A stretch of 64,000 nt of DNA from Cristatella mucedo (lineage: Eukaryota > Bryozoa > Phylactolaemata > Cristatellidae), in assembly GCA_009760855.2 (NCBI GenBank), contig WPIO01000001.1, forward strand, positions 10,848,501-10,912,500. Reading direction: 5' to 3'. The notes beneath the pieces are model-generated. The model did no database searches. It was not told the DNA's origin and worked only from the letters and a program-made list of their open reading frames with translations. Positions 11,067-23,497 of the stretch are shown piece after piece; position 1 is the first letter of the stretch, and the number at the start of each line of letters is the position of its first letter. The position numbers and the translations under genes are program-made.

Positions 11067-11570
11067 TAGTGCAACATCTCCAAATTCAGCCATACCCCCT
11101 TGGGTATCCCATGAGCTGGAGTTTGGTTGCATAGGCTATTAGCTTAAGCAAATTGGCATACATCCAGGACCGAATGTCGGCAAGGCAGGCATTCAGACTT
11201 CCTGCTGCTGCAGCTGATTCAATGGTTTAAATTATAAGTACACCTAGTTTTCGCTGGCCTGAACGTGATACCTGATGCCAAGAAGCAGCTCATTTGACTC
11301 TTTCAGGAGCCACAATACAAATGGTGAACAGCAATGGACCTATAATAGATCCTTGGGGAGCTTCAGATGTGACTATTTTTCCGGATGGGACTTGATCGCC
11401 TCATGATACACACTGGACACGATCAGACAAGTACGACTCAAATAACGTCAGAGCCACACCAATCGTTGTTCTTACTTCCATAGCAGGTAGCAGCTGCCAA
11501 AAAAGCACATATTGAGAGCTGGACCAGCAGGCACATACAAACACTGGGGGGGGAGAATGCAATGACTCGC

Positions 11571-11693
11571 CTGCAGCTTTCTCTTGAGCTCGTCATGCTC
11601 CTGCTGCAGCACCAAAGCCTCCTCCAGGTTCTCGCCAACGCTCAGTATGTCTGGCTCCATCGTCTCGATTTGTGCATGAATCCAGTTTCCCGT
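11571..11693 (-). CDS. CCDC141-like: CCDC141-like protein, coding exon 2
   Basis: The exon is 123 bp (41 codons, phase 0 at both ends). It follows a pyrimidine-rich acceptor ending CTCTCTTTCAG and encodes TGNWIHAQIETMEPDILSVG followed by a helix ending EHDELKRKLQ. This is a spectrin-repeat helix pattern (W at position 4, then LEEALVLQQEHDEL) and aligns without gaps to the CCDC141 stretch beginning CGKWVQLQLAESQPN. The join to exon 1 (IIIAVLR then TGNW) matches the family exactly. The 3' splice donor reads CAG followed by GCGAGT, a GC rather than GT donor; no in-frame GT donor is nearby. The downstream intron is about 8 kb and holds LINE A and a Tc1 relic. Confidence 0.85.
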
Positions 11694-12280
11694 CTGAAAG
11701 AGAGGATGCGTATAAGTGCTAACGAGAGCTGCAATCGTAGTCACAAGCAGTAGTTCTACACATCTAGGAACTATGTGTACTTGAGGGCCTGCTATCGTTT
11801 TGCAGGCTGCTCACCCTATAAGTGCCCCTACTAGTCACTCAATCTAAGTACTTCCGGGCGCTCTCCTTTTGGTCCTGCTGAACAAGGATGACAATCAATA
11901 ATGTTGGCTGTTTGCTGCGTGGGTTATTCGTAGTGATTATCATTGTCATCATTTCTGACTGTCTGCTTGGCTGCATGAGTGCTAGTAGTGCCCGATCACT
12001 GAAAGCATCCAGCTTCCAGCAAGTCCTTCCAAATGCTAATTGCAAAGTTACCCTCAGCTTAAAATGCTCTTCAGCTCCCAATGGGGCGCCAGCCCCATGG
12101 TAGTGTTTTTTCTGGATGGTGCAGAAGTACATTGGCTGTGAAAAAAATATCCTTGGCTAGGCTGCATGTTGTAGTTCAATCGTTCCAATCAAATTATAGT
12201 GGCAGTTGTTGTCAGATAAACGTCCAAGTAGAAGCTGTTTTAGGTATGGTTAGTTTGCAACATTCATTGAAACTTGCCAG

Positions 12281-12520
12281 AATGCATGCATGCATGCATG
12301 CATGTTCTGCATGCATGCATGTTCTGCATGCATGTATGTACAGTATGCATGTATGTAAATATGTATGTATGCATTGTATGTATGTGTGTGTGCATGCATA
12401 TATATATATATATATATATATTTGCATATATATATGCATATGCATATATATGCATATGTGTGCATGTATGCATGCATCATGTGTGCACGTGTGCATGTAT
12501 ATGCATGTACCTACAGAGGT
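12281..12520 (+). repeat. Compound ATGC/ATGT/TA microsatellite
   Basis: Blocks of GCATGCATGC, GTATGTATG and TATATATA in succession, about 240 bp. Open frames here on both strands are artefacts of the low-complexity sequence. Confidence 0.9.
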
Positions 12521-12569
12521 ATTTACTGCTATCGGGAAATCCAAAAAGACTAAATAGGGCACTATGCTG

Positions 12570-13750
12570 AAAAGAGTTTCTACAGCATCACAAACAACCT
12601 AAGCAGCCTTTGGTGTGCAACAGTCAACAACTGACTTAATATCATGCAACAAAAAGAAAGTGAGAAGCATAGCCAAGTCAGCAGAGCAGTCAAAGAAGTA
12701 GGTAGCATGGAAGTAGCAGCACAGGGCGGCTGGAGAGTACACTATTCTGCCAGAGTTAGCAGCATGAAAGAATATATCATTACGTAAAATTTGTGAAAGT
12801 GAGCTCCAGAGTCATAGACACCTAGGCCAAAAGGTTCTGCCACCTATAGCCTTTCAGTAAAAGTGTGTTACAGCTAATGAATAGTCCCTAGAGGGCCTGA
12901 GTGTGCAAAGATGCTGAAACTAGTACATTGGGTCAGCTAGGTACGATGAAGCCAAGCCATGGCAGGCCTTGTGGGCCAGCACTTTATGACCCGAGTGGTG
13001 GGTTCGAGTACTTCAGCAGACAATCTTTTATTGTCAGCTGCAAGCAGGTTGATAGCCGTTAAGGCTCTTCTGCTGCTACATAAATGAGGCTGCTGGATCA
13101 GCTGACCTTTACCTTTATTTTTAGAGTAAAAAGTTCGTTCAGTATCAATCAATTGGGAACTTTTGCAGCTTCTTTAGAAAATGAGATATGCGACTATATT
13201 TCTTTGATTTGAAGATCAACCTGGCAGCCATACTCATCTTCAACTGTAGAGGTTAGATGGCTTGTTTGGTAGCCCTGCCAATACTGATTTGCGTCCAGGA
13301 CCATTCATGGATCTAGTGCGATTAGCCAGCAACTGTTTTAATTGATACTTAAGGCTGAGCTACACTTGAACATGATTAGAGCTGTGAAGGCAGTCTTCCG
13401 AATAAACTTATTAACGTTAAGCAGTCCACCTAAATTACAAGCACTCAATGAGGGTATCACCATGGCACATCAAATAGAATAGCAAAGTAACATATTCCAT
13501 CAGCACTTATACGGTTTCCTATGAGGGTTTACTTTTTATCATCAAGGACATTGGCTACCTAATTTCTGCAATGCATGTGTTCTGTTATCGCTTGCTTTAG
13601 TTTATTCTAATGGCTTGAATGACTAGTACCACTAGCTGTCATCGGCATAGACTAAATAGCCGATACCCTTCCTGTCTTAATTACCTTTTCCACAGGCTGT
13701 GAATAAATAGAGAACAGAAAGTAGAAAACCTTGAAAATGTCCTCAAAGGA
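12570..13750 (-). mobile_element. LINE B relic, with an inserted SINE B
   Basis: A diverged minus-strand LINE B copy. Recognisable blocks are AAAGTGAGAAGCATAGCC near 12659, CATGGCAGGCCTTGTGGG near 12958, GGTAGCCCTGCCAAT near 13270 and AATAGAGAACAGAAAGTAG near 13707. SINE B is inserted at about 12988-13112. No coding capacity remains. Confidence 0.7.
12988..13112 (+). repeat. SINE B copy nested in LINE B relic
   Basis: Contains B box GGGTTCGAGTAC, TTTTATTGTCAGCTGCAAGC and GGCTCTTCTGCTGCTACATA then GAGGCTGCTGGATCAGC. It interrupts the LINE B relic at 12570-13750. Confidence 0.85.
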
Positions 13751-14429
13751 GCCTGCAGGCTGCTAAACAATGCTACTGAGCATTGCTGGGCTTGTGGCTT
13801 TATGACAAGTCGTGGATACCAAAATCATATGTCTGCACTGCAAATTGCACTGACCTAGATTACTCTATATGAGTCAACGTCCATAATCTGTTTGTAACCA
13901 AAAGTTCATCTTTATAATAATGATCTACAATAGCAGCATATAACCGAGAGAGGAAAACTAAAAACGTTTAGACCGGCATTCAAACTACTTTTTTATGCTT
14001 TTTGAATGAACCTATAGGTTTTCTTCACTAGTCTCGTAATAATACCCGATGCCCAATGCTGGCTCGTGCACCATAGGGCTCATCCTTGCAGTGCAGCTTT
14101 GGCTTTTCTTGATATCTTCCCCAGTAGGGTCTATATTGCAGTAAAAACTAATGTCGTTGACACACAATTGTACACAGCAGTTAATGGGGTTGTGCTTAGC
14201 TGCAATAATGTCTTGATGAAGACAGAGCTCCAGCAGCTTAGGTGGGACAAAAGTGCTTTACTTTACAAGAAAAAAGTCTCTGATTACGAGCTAGGATTTT
14301 TGTATCTGCGTTTGGGCTACTACAGAAAAGCACTCAGATTCTGGAACAACTGAGCATAGTGTGGAGTTCTCTAATCTAGTGCTATAGCATCGATTCTATG
14401 TTAGTGCGGTGCACAGGGGGTAGCAGTTA

Positions 14430-14632
14430 TGTTTTTGCTATTTCCTTCAGAACGTCTGCTATGCTTCCCACTTTCTCTTTGTTGCGTGAGACGAAGTCTG
14501 TTGGCTACCGAATGCGTACCGAAAGCCGCTTAGGCTGTGAGTGCGCTATACAAAACTCTCCTGCGTAACACCCACATGGTCTTTATGACTTTGTGGAGTT
14601 ACTGACGGAGATACATTACATTACATTTGCAT
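14430..14632 (+). mobile_element. LINE B 3' end fragment
   Basis: A plus-strand 3' UTR fragment containing CCCACTTTCTCTTTGTTGCG, GGCTACCGAATGCGTACCG, CTATACAAAACTCTCCTGCG and the terminal ATACATTACATTACAT. It is one of the cleanest examples of the LINE B 3' end. Confidence 0.88.
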
Positions 14633-14639
14633 CAGCATC

Positions 14640-15619
14640 TTAACTCAAGTGTTTATAAAATAATAAGGTAAGTTTTCGTTTGTAATGTGGGCTATTAAAC
14701 GACTAAAGATGGTCTGGCATAGGACTGTGAGAACAAAGTGATAGCTTAGCTTCGAGAAGGAATTCTCCGACAACCTCCGGTTCACCAGAGGTAACACAGC
14801 TTGCGAATGTCGAGTCAAGTGGAACTCTAAGAAAGATATAACATGCAACAAGGAGTCTAGCTTTAGCTCTGTCTAGTTGTGCGTGCAAATATATTATATC
14901 CTCTAAGATATCTGGTATTTTAAGAGCAGACAGTGGATAGGAGATTATGCTAAGCGACCTCCTACAGTTTGCCCATGAGGACCATCACTTCAGCCCTGCT
15001 TTATCCTCAAGACCCCCAAGGCAATCCACTGAAAACAATCAAGAAGCAGACATCTGTCGAGAAGTGGGTTGCACTAGCCTTACATAAAAATCAACGGGGC
15101 TGAAACTAGATGCTCAGAACTCCAGCAATCCTGATAGCCTCATATATATTTGTGATATTCTACAAGTGGAAGTCGAAGCCAGCAATTTCACAGGTTGCTC
15201 GGCATCCTGAACAGCAAAGGTGATACTGAGGGTGCATCTGATCTAGGTTCAGCAAAGAAGCAAAGCCAGTTCAGTAGCACCAGAGCCCACCATTCGGTGC
15301 AGCAACTAGCTAGCTGAGCAGAATGCTTTAAAGCAATACTGTATGTTTTACTGCAGCCAATCCATGTAACGGAAATTTGTCTGCTGAATGCGCTGCTGGT
15401 GTCAACAGGTTGCCAGTCACACGTGCAGGAAGGAGATATGCTCTAACATCATGCCATAATGCTAAAACAGCTGTTCCATACTGGACCCCAAATCACATGC
15501 TAAAGCACCCTTGGAACTTGGTGGATAACTTAAAATAAATCAATTACCATGAACTTTTCATGGCTGTCCTGCCGTTGGTCATAATTTTAAGGCAAGAAAT
15601 ATTGTATAAGCTCACTTGC
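14640..15619. other. Intron 1 sequence, nothing recognised
   Basis: No coding, RNA or repeat signal that I can support. Confidence 0.6.
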
Positions 15620-15722
15620 CTGTGGTGGACTTAGCCAGTAATGACTAAGATCGAGGGCTTGAGCCCTTTGCCATGTAAAGCACCTTGACAGAGACCAAGT
15701 TCTCTTAGATTCATACACAAAT
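15620..15722 (+). repeat. SINE A copy followed by a TA-rich microsatellite
   Basis: A degraded tRNA-like head with GGGCTTGAGCCC, then the tail AAAGCACCTTGACAGAGACC and AAGTTCTCTTAG. An AT-rich microsatellite begins right after the tail. Confidence 0.8.
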
Positions 15723-15727
15723 GAATT

Positions 15728-15915
15728 ATACATACATATATATACATTATATATGCATATTATATATATATACATATACAGTATATATATATATATATGT
15801 GTGTGTATGTATGCACATATATACATATATATATATATATATATATGCATGTGTACATATATATAAATGCCTATATCTATATGCATATGTATGTGCACAT
15901 GTGTGCACATATATA
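15728..15915 (+). repeat. Imperfect (TA)n microsatellite at a SINE A tail
   Basis: ATATACATATATA-type repeat beginning immediately after the tail of the SINE A at 15620-15722. Confidence 0.9.
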
Positions 15916-17342
15916 TTGGGATTTGGCATAAGTCTGTTCGACTTTGGTTTTCTTAAAGAGCATTGGACAAAATAACCACATCCTGGGAGTTAATACAAAT
16001 CTGAAACTTTGCTGAGCTTGAAAAAATTATAGCTAAAAATACTACCACAAGGCAATTTAATACGAGGAAGCAATAGACTTACTAACTTATGCATGTTGCG
16101 ACCTTGGTTAGCATACTAGGTGAAAATAACAAGCAAAATCAACTTGTTGGATGGTTTCAGGTGGTGCTTTCGGAAGTAGCAGCAGTTTTTGAAGGGTAGT
16201 TTTTGGCAGCACAATTAGAACACACTGGAGTAAGAAGTTTTGACTGTACCAGGTATCCCTCTAGAAAAATGCATTTCAACGACTATGTCTGGCTCTAGTT
16301 CGAGAATGTTCAGAATTTGAGATAACTTGTTTCGAGCATAAGCAGACATAGGCGAGATCTGGTTAGTGACTATGCAAGAAATCAGTAGTGCAGTTAGACC
16401 AAACAGCCAGCCATTTATGTTTCCTGATCAAAAAAGAGCGTCAGAGCAGAACAGAACTACTTTAGAATCTTGTGAGAACACCTTTGCATCTCAGGCATCT
16501 TTGGTAATGAATAGTGTTAACACTTGCAGGTAATTACCTGCATGTGTTAAATAATGTTCACTGAAATTGTGAAAAGAGTTCCATTTAGTGCATACATAAG
16601 TTAAGACCTAGAGAATAAATTAAAAGAATAATTCAATTCCTTTTTATCAGAAATCGCTGGTGAATGGTTTCTCCTGTCCACCGAGGTATCGAATTCTTGC
16701 ATCTCCTCGGAAACATGTCAAGTCTATGGTAATTTTGAAGAATGCTAAAATTGGCATGCTTGAAAATTTTAGTGACTGATGAAAAAATGCCCAATACGGT
16801 CGTTGAGATAAATATTTAGAGAGGAGGATACTTGTTGCATCTATAAAATCATATTTCGTAGTGTTATGACAGTACTAGAAAATACTACCTGCCGAAAATG
16901 GTGAGTATGCCACAAGCTAGATACCACTCCGGGATACTGCAAAAACAGGGTCATTAGGCATATTTTTTAAACTGGGAAGAAAACCAAGGAGGTACCATGC
17001 ACGATTTGTTACAAATATTTCTAACTAATGCAAATCTATGCTCCGGTGAATTCTTTTTCGGCTGCAGTCCATGAAACACCAAAATATTTTATATTATATC
17101 TTAAACACCATGGTGCATGAACTCTTCAGTCCAGCCCTGTATATATGCCTGGTTTACACCAGGCTAACTAAATAGTCACAGTGTACAAGTATGGACTCTA
17201 GCAGAGCCAGTGGTGCCTGTATGCATAACCACAATCGAAAGAAACTATTGCCTTCCAATCACGGCTCCGGCTGTAACCAAGTATACCATTTGAAAACTGG
17301 CATTGAAATGTAATGTGAGCTTTCTATTCAGAACACCTGAGC
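15916..17342. other. Intron 1 sequence, nothing recognised
   Basis: AT-rich, with no long frame or recognised repeat. Confidence 0.6.
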
Positions 17343-17744
17343 CAGGGGTCGGCAAACTTTTCGGACTAATAGGTAATTTCATGAGGTCAAGAAAGCACAC
17401 AAGGCCAGAAGAAACCATGCCCAGTGAGCGGGCCTCAGACTGGGCGTGGCCAGACGAACAAACAGTCGAAACAGACTCGAAGACATGCATGGCAATTATA
17501 GTGGCAGACATGTATCATCCCTCTCCGTGTAAACGCATATGCTTCATTCAAGTGCCTGATATCAGTTCTAAATTAATCACGGATGGGCCACAGCTTGAGC
17601 TGCAACCAGCAGTAATGAAAGGAACAGAACCAAAACAATTCAATTAGACAGGATCCTAGAGTAAATACCTTGTGGGGCTGTAGGCCGAACTTGAGTACTA
17701 CCTAGGCAGTATCTGGTCTAGAGGCCGGAGTTTGCCGACCTCTT
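17343..17744 (+). mobile_element. hAT-type MITE copy
   Basis: It begins CAGGGGTCGGCAAACTTTTC and ends GGCCGGAGTTTGCCGACC, sharing internal blocks (AGGCCAGAAGAAACCA) with the 50.7-kb copy. The right terminus is slightly degraded and no target duplication was seen. Intron 1 of the CCDC141-like gene. Confidence 0.85.
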
Positions 17745-17854
17745 CATGTAGTACACTGGCTGCCTAACAGCATATAAAAGATGGGAACACTGCATTTTAC
17801 AATTATCCACCACATTATACCTTCAGTAGAAGTACTAGCTAGTACAAAAAATCT

Positions 17855-17928
17855 CGTCCCTGGGTGGGCTCGAACCACCAACCTTACGGTTAACAGCCGT
17901 ACGCGCTAACCAGTTGCGCCACAGAGAC
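17855..17928 (-). tRNA. tRNA-Asn (anticodon GTT)
   Basis: The 74-nt minus-strand sequence begins GTCTCTGTGGCGCAACTGG and ends CCCACCCAGGGACG. The acceptor arms GTCTCTG/CAGGGAC pair with one G-T. The anticodon stem TACGG/CCGTA encloses the loop CTGTTAA (anticodon at 17892-17894). The B box GGTTCGAGCCC is intact, and a run of six T follows within about ten bases, a normal Pol III terminator. It differs from the common animal tRNA-Asn at only a few positions. It lies in intron 1 of the CCDC141-like gene, on the same strand. It appears to be a functional gene rather than a SINE fragment. Confidence 0.95.
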
Positions 17929-17949
17929 ACCTGCATCAAAACAGCAGAG

Positions 17950-19235
17950 AGTATATACTTGAATGTTGGTCAAATAGCAAATCTTAAGTAGTTAATTACC
18001 TTTTCTTATACCGCTAACTTGAGTGCCTTTCTGGTTCTGCTTGCCAATGCTTGAATCCATTTCCGAGCTAGATGGTGGGCGTAACAGCTACTAGTACCAA
18101 ACTAATGTGTAAGACACCTCTTCACTCGTCGCAGATATGGACGAGCAGCACCCACCATGAGGTCTAGCACTAGGGTGACCGCACGTTTCGGAAGAAGATG
18201 GTCGAATGAGTCTCCGGAAGTTGTGGTTTATGGGCTTATGAAAGAGTCAGTTACGACTATCCACGATTGGCGGGAAAAGAAGTGGGGTTAGCAAATTGCA
18301 GCCGTCTAGTGCGAATCTGTCGATAAATACTGGTCGCGCCAAAAGTTAGAAGCACGCCACCGCAGAGGTTAGGCATACGAAAGTATCGTTTTGTGTCGCA
18401 TAATCACCAACCAGCGAAAAACCCATAGGCGTTGACGTGCCTGCAGTGCAAAGGGATTGCGATAGTTGTCAGATTCTGGCGGTACGCCCAGCCCCGGGCG
18501 AGCGGCGGCACTCCACCCGCAACATAGAGCAGTTCGTTTCAATATCTCCAAAGGGCGCGCTTACTATGTTGATGTGCCGCTGACAAACTACTGACTAACC
18601 GCTACTACAGCTCATTTGTTCGGGGTCTAGAGCTGACAGAGCTTGCCGTTGACCGATTCTGTCCAAAACGGATTATCGTCCTACTAAAATCATCCCCACC
18701 CCGGTAGGCATCTACTTCGAGGCTACCAGTTAGCCAATTTCACCGTTTGCGTCTTGTTTTTCGGTAAGAATCTCACAGTTAAGCATTAACTCTGTGTGCC
18801 GGAATCACTTGGCGGTACTCGTAAAACGCTGTAGACCGACGAACTTGCTCCTAAAATCCAGTGCTCGTCGTAGGACTCCTTCTGAATCGCCGTAGCCCAT
18901 GCCCAATTCGCACCTTAGGCGTAGCCTGTGTGGGGGGCCGGCGTAGCTGCTTGGTCGGAAGAAAACTCGCCCGACGGCCATTGTTTGCAAAGATCTCGAT
19001 CGCTAGCAAAGGCTGCTCTGGGCACTTTTTTCTTGAATGAAGAAATCTCAGCGGCTCCATTGCGAGCTGCTGCTGTTGGTCTGTTGGTTGTTGCAAATGT
19101 TTTTCCTAATTACGCCGTTTAGAAAAAAAGACGGCAGCGCTGAGCAGCCGGACGAGAGCTGCAGAAGAGGTCCCCGGTCGTCATCGGTGGCGGCGATCGC
19201 GCGTCAGAAGCTGAGAATAAATATAAATATAATCT
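17950..19235. other. Intron 1 sequence, nothing recognised
   Basis: Mixed composition, becoming CpG-richer toward 19100. No feature supported. Confidence 0.6.
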
Positions 19236-19370
19236 ATGTGTATAGCGCCATAAGAGAACTTAATCGCTGTGCAGGCGTTTCACGCGTGCCTCGGGCCTCG
19301 AGCCCACGACCTCAGCCGCACCCCGGTCGGGGCGAGCACCTTGACCACCGGACCAAACCTGCTCGGCAGA
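19236..19370 (-). repeat. SINE A copy
   Basis: Reverse orientation: tail ATAGCGCCATAAGAGAAC at the low end, B box (as GGCCTCGAGCCC) near 19300, and a head ending CCACCGGACCAAACC. Confidence 0.88.
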
Positions 19371-20560
19371 GAACTGTCCGCCTGCGCGCCGTCTGTAGAC
19401 GGGAGAGAGCCTCTCGTCTCGCCTAAGTCTGTCCCCACCTAGGCTCCTCCGGCGGCCGTTGCAAGCCGCCTGGGTTGATCGCCTCGCACCCCTTCGGGCC
19501 TGTCAGCGGACTGACCCGCAACAGTCGAGCGAGCCTGGCGCCTCCCGATTAGTCCTCTGCCGGCGCCGCGGGAGGAAACTGCGCTCTGGGCTGCCTTGAC
19601 TCTCTGCCAAGGTGAGGATGCAATCGAAAAAAGTTGATATGAAAAATACCGTTTTACAAATTCGAGTGTGAATTTCTACTTAGGCGTTGGTGCTCGGACG
19701 CTCTCCTCTGTGCCACTAGGCGACCGCTGCGTACTCACTTCGCAGTCTGCGAGTTTCCCGATTGCCGATATTGCTTGCTTTTCTTTTCTTCTTGTGTCGA
19801 ATAAGCGCTACGACTTTTGCGCTATAATTTTTCATTAACTGCAGTCTAGCCCCGCCTACATAAAAATGTTGCGGGTCTTGCCTCGACATATTATGCCTCT
19901 ACATAAAAATTCTGTAGGTCTTGCCCACTTTGGTGGAAATCCTCGCTCTGCCACTGGCTAGGGGTGCAATTATAATTGTACCGATCCACGTTCTAGCGAC
20001 GTGGTCCGTATCGTCGGCACCCGAAATAGAGCGGTGAGATCTCGTTACTCCGCGACAAATTCCGTGGCAACTGATACAACTTTTCGACGCTACAAGAGCC
20101 CTCAAAAAATACTGCGTACTGCGCGGGTGTCAACAGATTGAAACAGTCGTTTTTTAGCGGAAGGTTAGGCTGGGACACTTTATTGTAGCTATATGGCTAC
20201 ACTATTGTAGTTTTATGGTTCTTAGGCCGATTGAAATGTTAACTGGCTAACTCGCCGTTAGGTTTGTACTAGGCTCCGCTACCGATGTGAGTAGATTGTA
20301 GCAGATTGCTAGCTTTCTGATGCCAAAGATAATTTAGTGACTTCGAGTGGCCTAGATAACAAAGATGAGGTCAACCGATTCAACAGCCTTATTTGGATAG
20401 CAGTAAAAAAGCCACCGCGGCCTTTAACCAGCTTGAACCGCGCAGTGAAGAATTGCTAGTGGCATGCTGAAATTTAGCCGTACTACTGCAATGTATCGTA
20501 TTACTGATCAAAGAGCTAGCCAGCGGTAGCCGTATTTCGACAAGTACGGATTAATGTTGT

Positions 20561-20690
20561 TTAGCCCAGGTGTAAGATTCCCGTCCTTGACCACCAAGAT
20601 TGTGGTTTCGAGCCCTGAGACTTTAACGCGCCTGCATACAGTTTTAGTTCTTTTAAGGCGCGTTGCAGATTAATTATATATTATCTTTGT
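20561..20690 (+). repeat. SINE A copy
   Basis: Head with GCCCAGGTGTAAGATTCCCG and B box GGTTTCGAGCCC, then GTTTTAGTTCTTTTAAGGCG and an AT-rich end. Confidence 0.8.
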
Positions 20691-21763
20691 ATAAATAGTC
20701 AAGGATCAATCAGAGGCTGCTAATACAGGCCGGAGTTTAGCCACTATCAAATCGGCTATGACAAATTGAATACAGTAGAAGAAGTCATGGTACCCATTAG
20801 AAACCGAGATGGAGCTTTAATCAATACCGGCCGCCCTTACTTCACCTCTACCACTCGTTCCGCAAGTATTACCTTGCAGCTAGTCCTCAAAAGCAAAGCA
20901 GTAAGTAAAATAATCTGCGAATCGCTTGCAATCTATACATATGCATACAGGTAGATTTGATAACTCTTGGTAAATGATAGCTGAATCTTTAGAATATAAT
21001 TTAGAGAATCTTTAGAATAATAAAATTTAGAATATAATTCTATGAGAAAATAGTTAAATAGCTAATTATATTGATAAAATGTTGTAATCGTACTCGCTGC
21101 ATGGCTGTGACGTCAAAGCCTCGAGTCATAGCTGAGCATGCGCTCACAGTGAAACTCATTGGCCTCGCTGTAAAAGGCCTGAAGGTTCCTTTATAGAAAT
21201 GCATCAAATCGTAGACACACGCTTGCTGAGACTTTAAAATTTCGCCGACTTTTTACGTCATCTCGTCTTTTGAATGGAAAATTGGCTGAGGTAAGCATTT
21301 AAATCTGGTATCGCCATGCGAACCTGAAAAACCACCTGCTCCTCATATGTTATACGTGCGCATTGCTCCCGGTGTCTTTATTCGCTTTGCAATCGTGCTC
21401 ATTGTGTATCATTAGTTCCCCCCCCCCCCACTCGACGATGTCTCCTGAACTCGCATTCCGTCTGAGATGGGGATGAGCATGACCAGCAGACTGAAGCGCA
21501 GGCCACACAGCCCTTGGCTTCCTGGAATTCATTAGCGGATGCCCCAAGTCATTAGCCATTATTTCATTAGCATGCAAGCAAACCATGCCTAGCCTTGAAT
21601 CTTGTCGAGCGTCTGCACACCCCCTGGCTTAGAAATAGTTAAATAAATTAGGAAGTGGTTCAAATGTTGGCTGATTAAAATTAACTCATTGGTTGTACGC
21701 TTCAACTGTTGATGGGCAGCCACCTCCGTCGAGCTTCGCTTACAATAGCACGATCGCTAGCCA

Positions 21764-21873
21764 CTGTGTGCATGGCGTGCATAATGGGTTCATGGCGCGC
21801 ATAATGTGTGCAAAATGTTCATATCGTGTGCATGACGTACATATTGTGTGCATGGCGTGCAGACCGTGTGCAA
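21764..21873 (+). repeat. Degenerate about 20-bp tandem repeat
   Basis: Five or so imperfect units of GTGTGCATGGCGTGCATAAT. Confidence 0.7.
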
Positions 21874-21947
21874 GAGGCGAATATTGTTTCGGTGGGCTTG
21901 ATAAGCATGTGACTAGTCAATAAATACAGGCATGCTCCCTTTACAAC

Positions 21948-22005
21948 CCATGTGAAAAGAGATTGTGTGCTCTTAGGGCGCTGCAAAATTATCATTATCG
22001 TTGCT
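21948..22005 (+). repeat. SINE A/LINE A tail-only fragment
   Basis: GTGAAAAGAGATTGTGTGCT, CTTAGGGCGCTGCAAAATTA and TCATTATCG match the shared tail. Confidence 0.65.
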
Positions 22006-23196
22006 AGTGCTTTGACCTTGCCTGTTCTCAAAATGTCTCCAAATGAAGGTATAGCCGTTTCGAGCGCCCTGATTATCCGATGGTGAGCGGACTGTCAGTT
22101 TCCTTAGGTGGCAGCAGCACTATAGGCATACGCCAGTTTGAGAAACTGCACAGATGCCTCGCTACTATTATGTAGGATTAAATTCTGGAGGAAATTGAGA
22201 AAAAATACTAACAAAGCAAGGAAATTGCCTAGGACAACAGTGTGTTTAAATGTTAACCCAAGTTTCAATGGTGGCTTCCAATGGGCTACTCAAGCCCAAA
22301 TTTCTTTAAAACTAATCGCGGATACCAGAAGGAGGCAAATAACTTTCACCAGAGACACTAAGATATGTTAAGAGCAGACTCGTGCAGAGAATGCAGCACC
22401 CACTTGAGTCAGCATGCCATTCTGGCAAATAAATAATAGCCTATTTGATTGCTAAAAATTAGTTAATGACGCACCCTCCGTGAGGCTACCAGCAGCCTCC
22501 GGCATCGCAGCCGGCAACGTTCCCATGTCACACTCGCAACCGCTGCCATATTCACGGCCAACATATGTGCTCAGCCTTCACTTGCCTACTCACCGCCGTC
22601 GAAAGCTTGCACACGCTACTGCTCGGTTAGACGGTTGGTGCATGGAGCCCGCAAGCTTATCGCCGTCCCTTGCCTTTCTGCCTTTCCGTGCAATATTTTA
22701 ACTTCGGTTTGGCACCGTTACAGCTGCTGAAACTTCCGTGCAGATTCGAAAGCTTCTCGGGAACTCGGTTTTCTTCGTAAGCAGAAAAGCCCGCACACGC
22801 TTTTACATTTTAGGACTCACCGTTTATAGTATCGCCTCAGGACGACGCGAACCTACAACCTGGGCCTTGAAGAGCGAGCACCTTAAAGATGGGCTAATAC
22901 TCGCTGCTATATCGCGTCGCGAGCTCAGTGGACTTAACATAAAACTGCTCGATGTGGAAAGGATAACGATACAGGTAACGTTTTCCATTGGTCGGTTAGA
23001 GCAATACTCAACACGGTGCTTTCCTTCTGCTACCCACACGTCGACAGTCAAGGCTCCTACTGCGTAGGCATTCTTACGCAATAACAGCCAGCCATCTTTA
23101 TCCTTCAGTGATCTTGCTCACACAGTCCAGCCGCGTTGCTTGTTTGACCTTGGCACTTGTGAATGCCACAAGCCAATACTGCCGAAATGAGTCAGC

Positions 23197-23363
<167 letters not shown>

Positions 23364-23365
23364 CA

Positions 23366-23497
23366 TTTGCAAGGCGTCCTACGAGAACTTAATCTCAATT
23401 CAGGCGCTTCACATACGCCTCGGGGCTCGAGCCTACGACCTCGGCCAGACCTTGGTCGGGGGCGAGCACATTGACCACTGGGCCAAACCAGCGCGGC
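23366..23497 (-). repeat. SINE A copy preceded by a long (TA)n tail
   Basis: Reverse orientation. The tail block GGCGTCCTACGAGAACTTAA lies beside the (TA)n tract, the B box reads GGGGCTCGAGCC, and the head ends CCACTGGGCCAAACCAGC. The (TA)n tract at 23200-23360 sits exactly at its 3' end. Confidence 0.88.

Larger units (their letters stand above)
10010..11475 (-). mobile_element. LINE B relic, with an inserted TIR element
   Basis: Read on the minus strand, this matches LINE B from the region after the VPQGS box to the 3' UTR at low but continuous similarity; landmarks are TCTAGGACATTC and the AGTGAGAAGCATAGC block. It is interrupted at about 10735-11066 by a TIR element and carries a local four-unit 24-bp tandem repeat. 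No open frame survives. Confidence 0.75.
19600..23100. other. Intron 1 sequence between SINE copies
   Basis: Apart from the SINE A at 20561, the tandem repeat at 21764 and the tail at 21948, nothing is recognised. A possible SINE head (CCTACAACCTGGGCC) lies near 22850 on the minus strand. Confidence 0.5.

Noticed and set aside
12081-12570. Cys/Met/His-rich and Tyr/Ile-rich frames
   Set aside because: Translation of the compound ATGC/TA microsatellite.
17303-17647. 114-codon frame at 17.3 kb
   Set aside because: Lies entirely within the hAT-type MITE; no homology to a protein family is visible.
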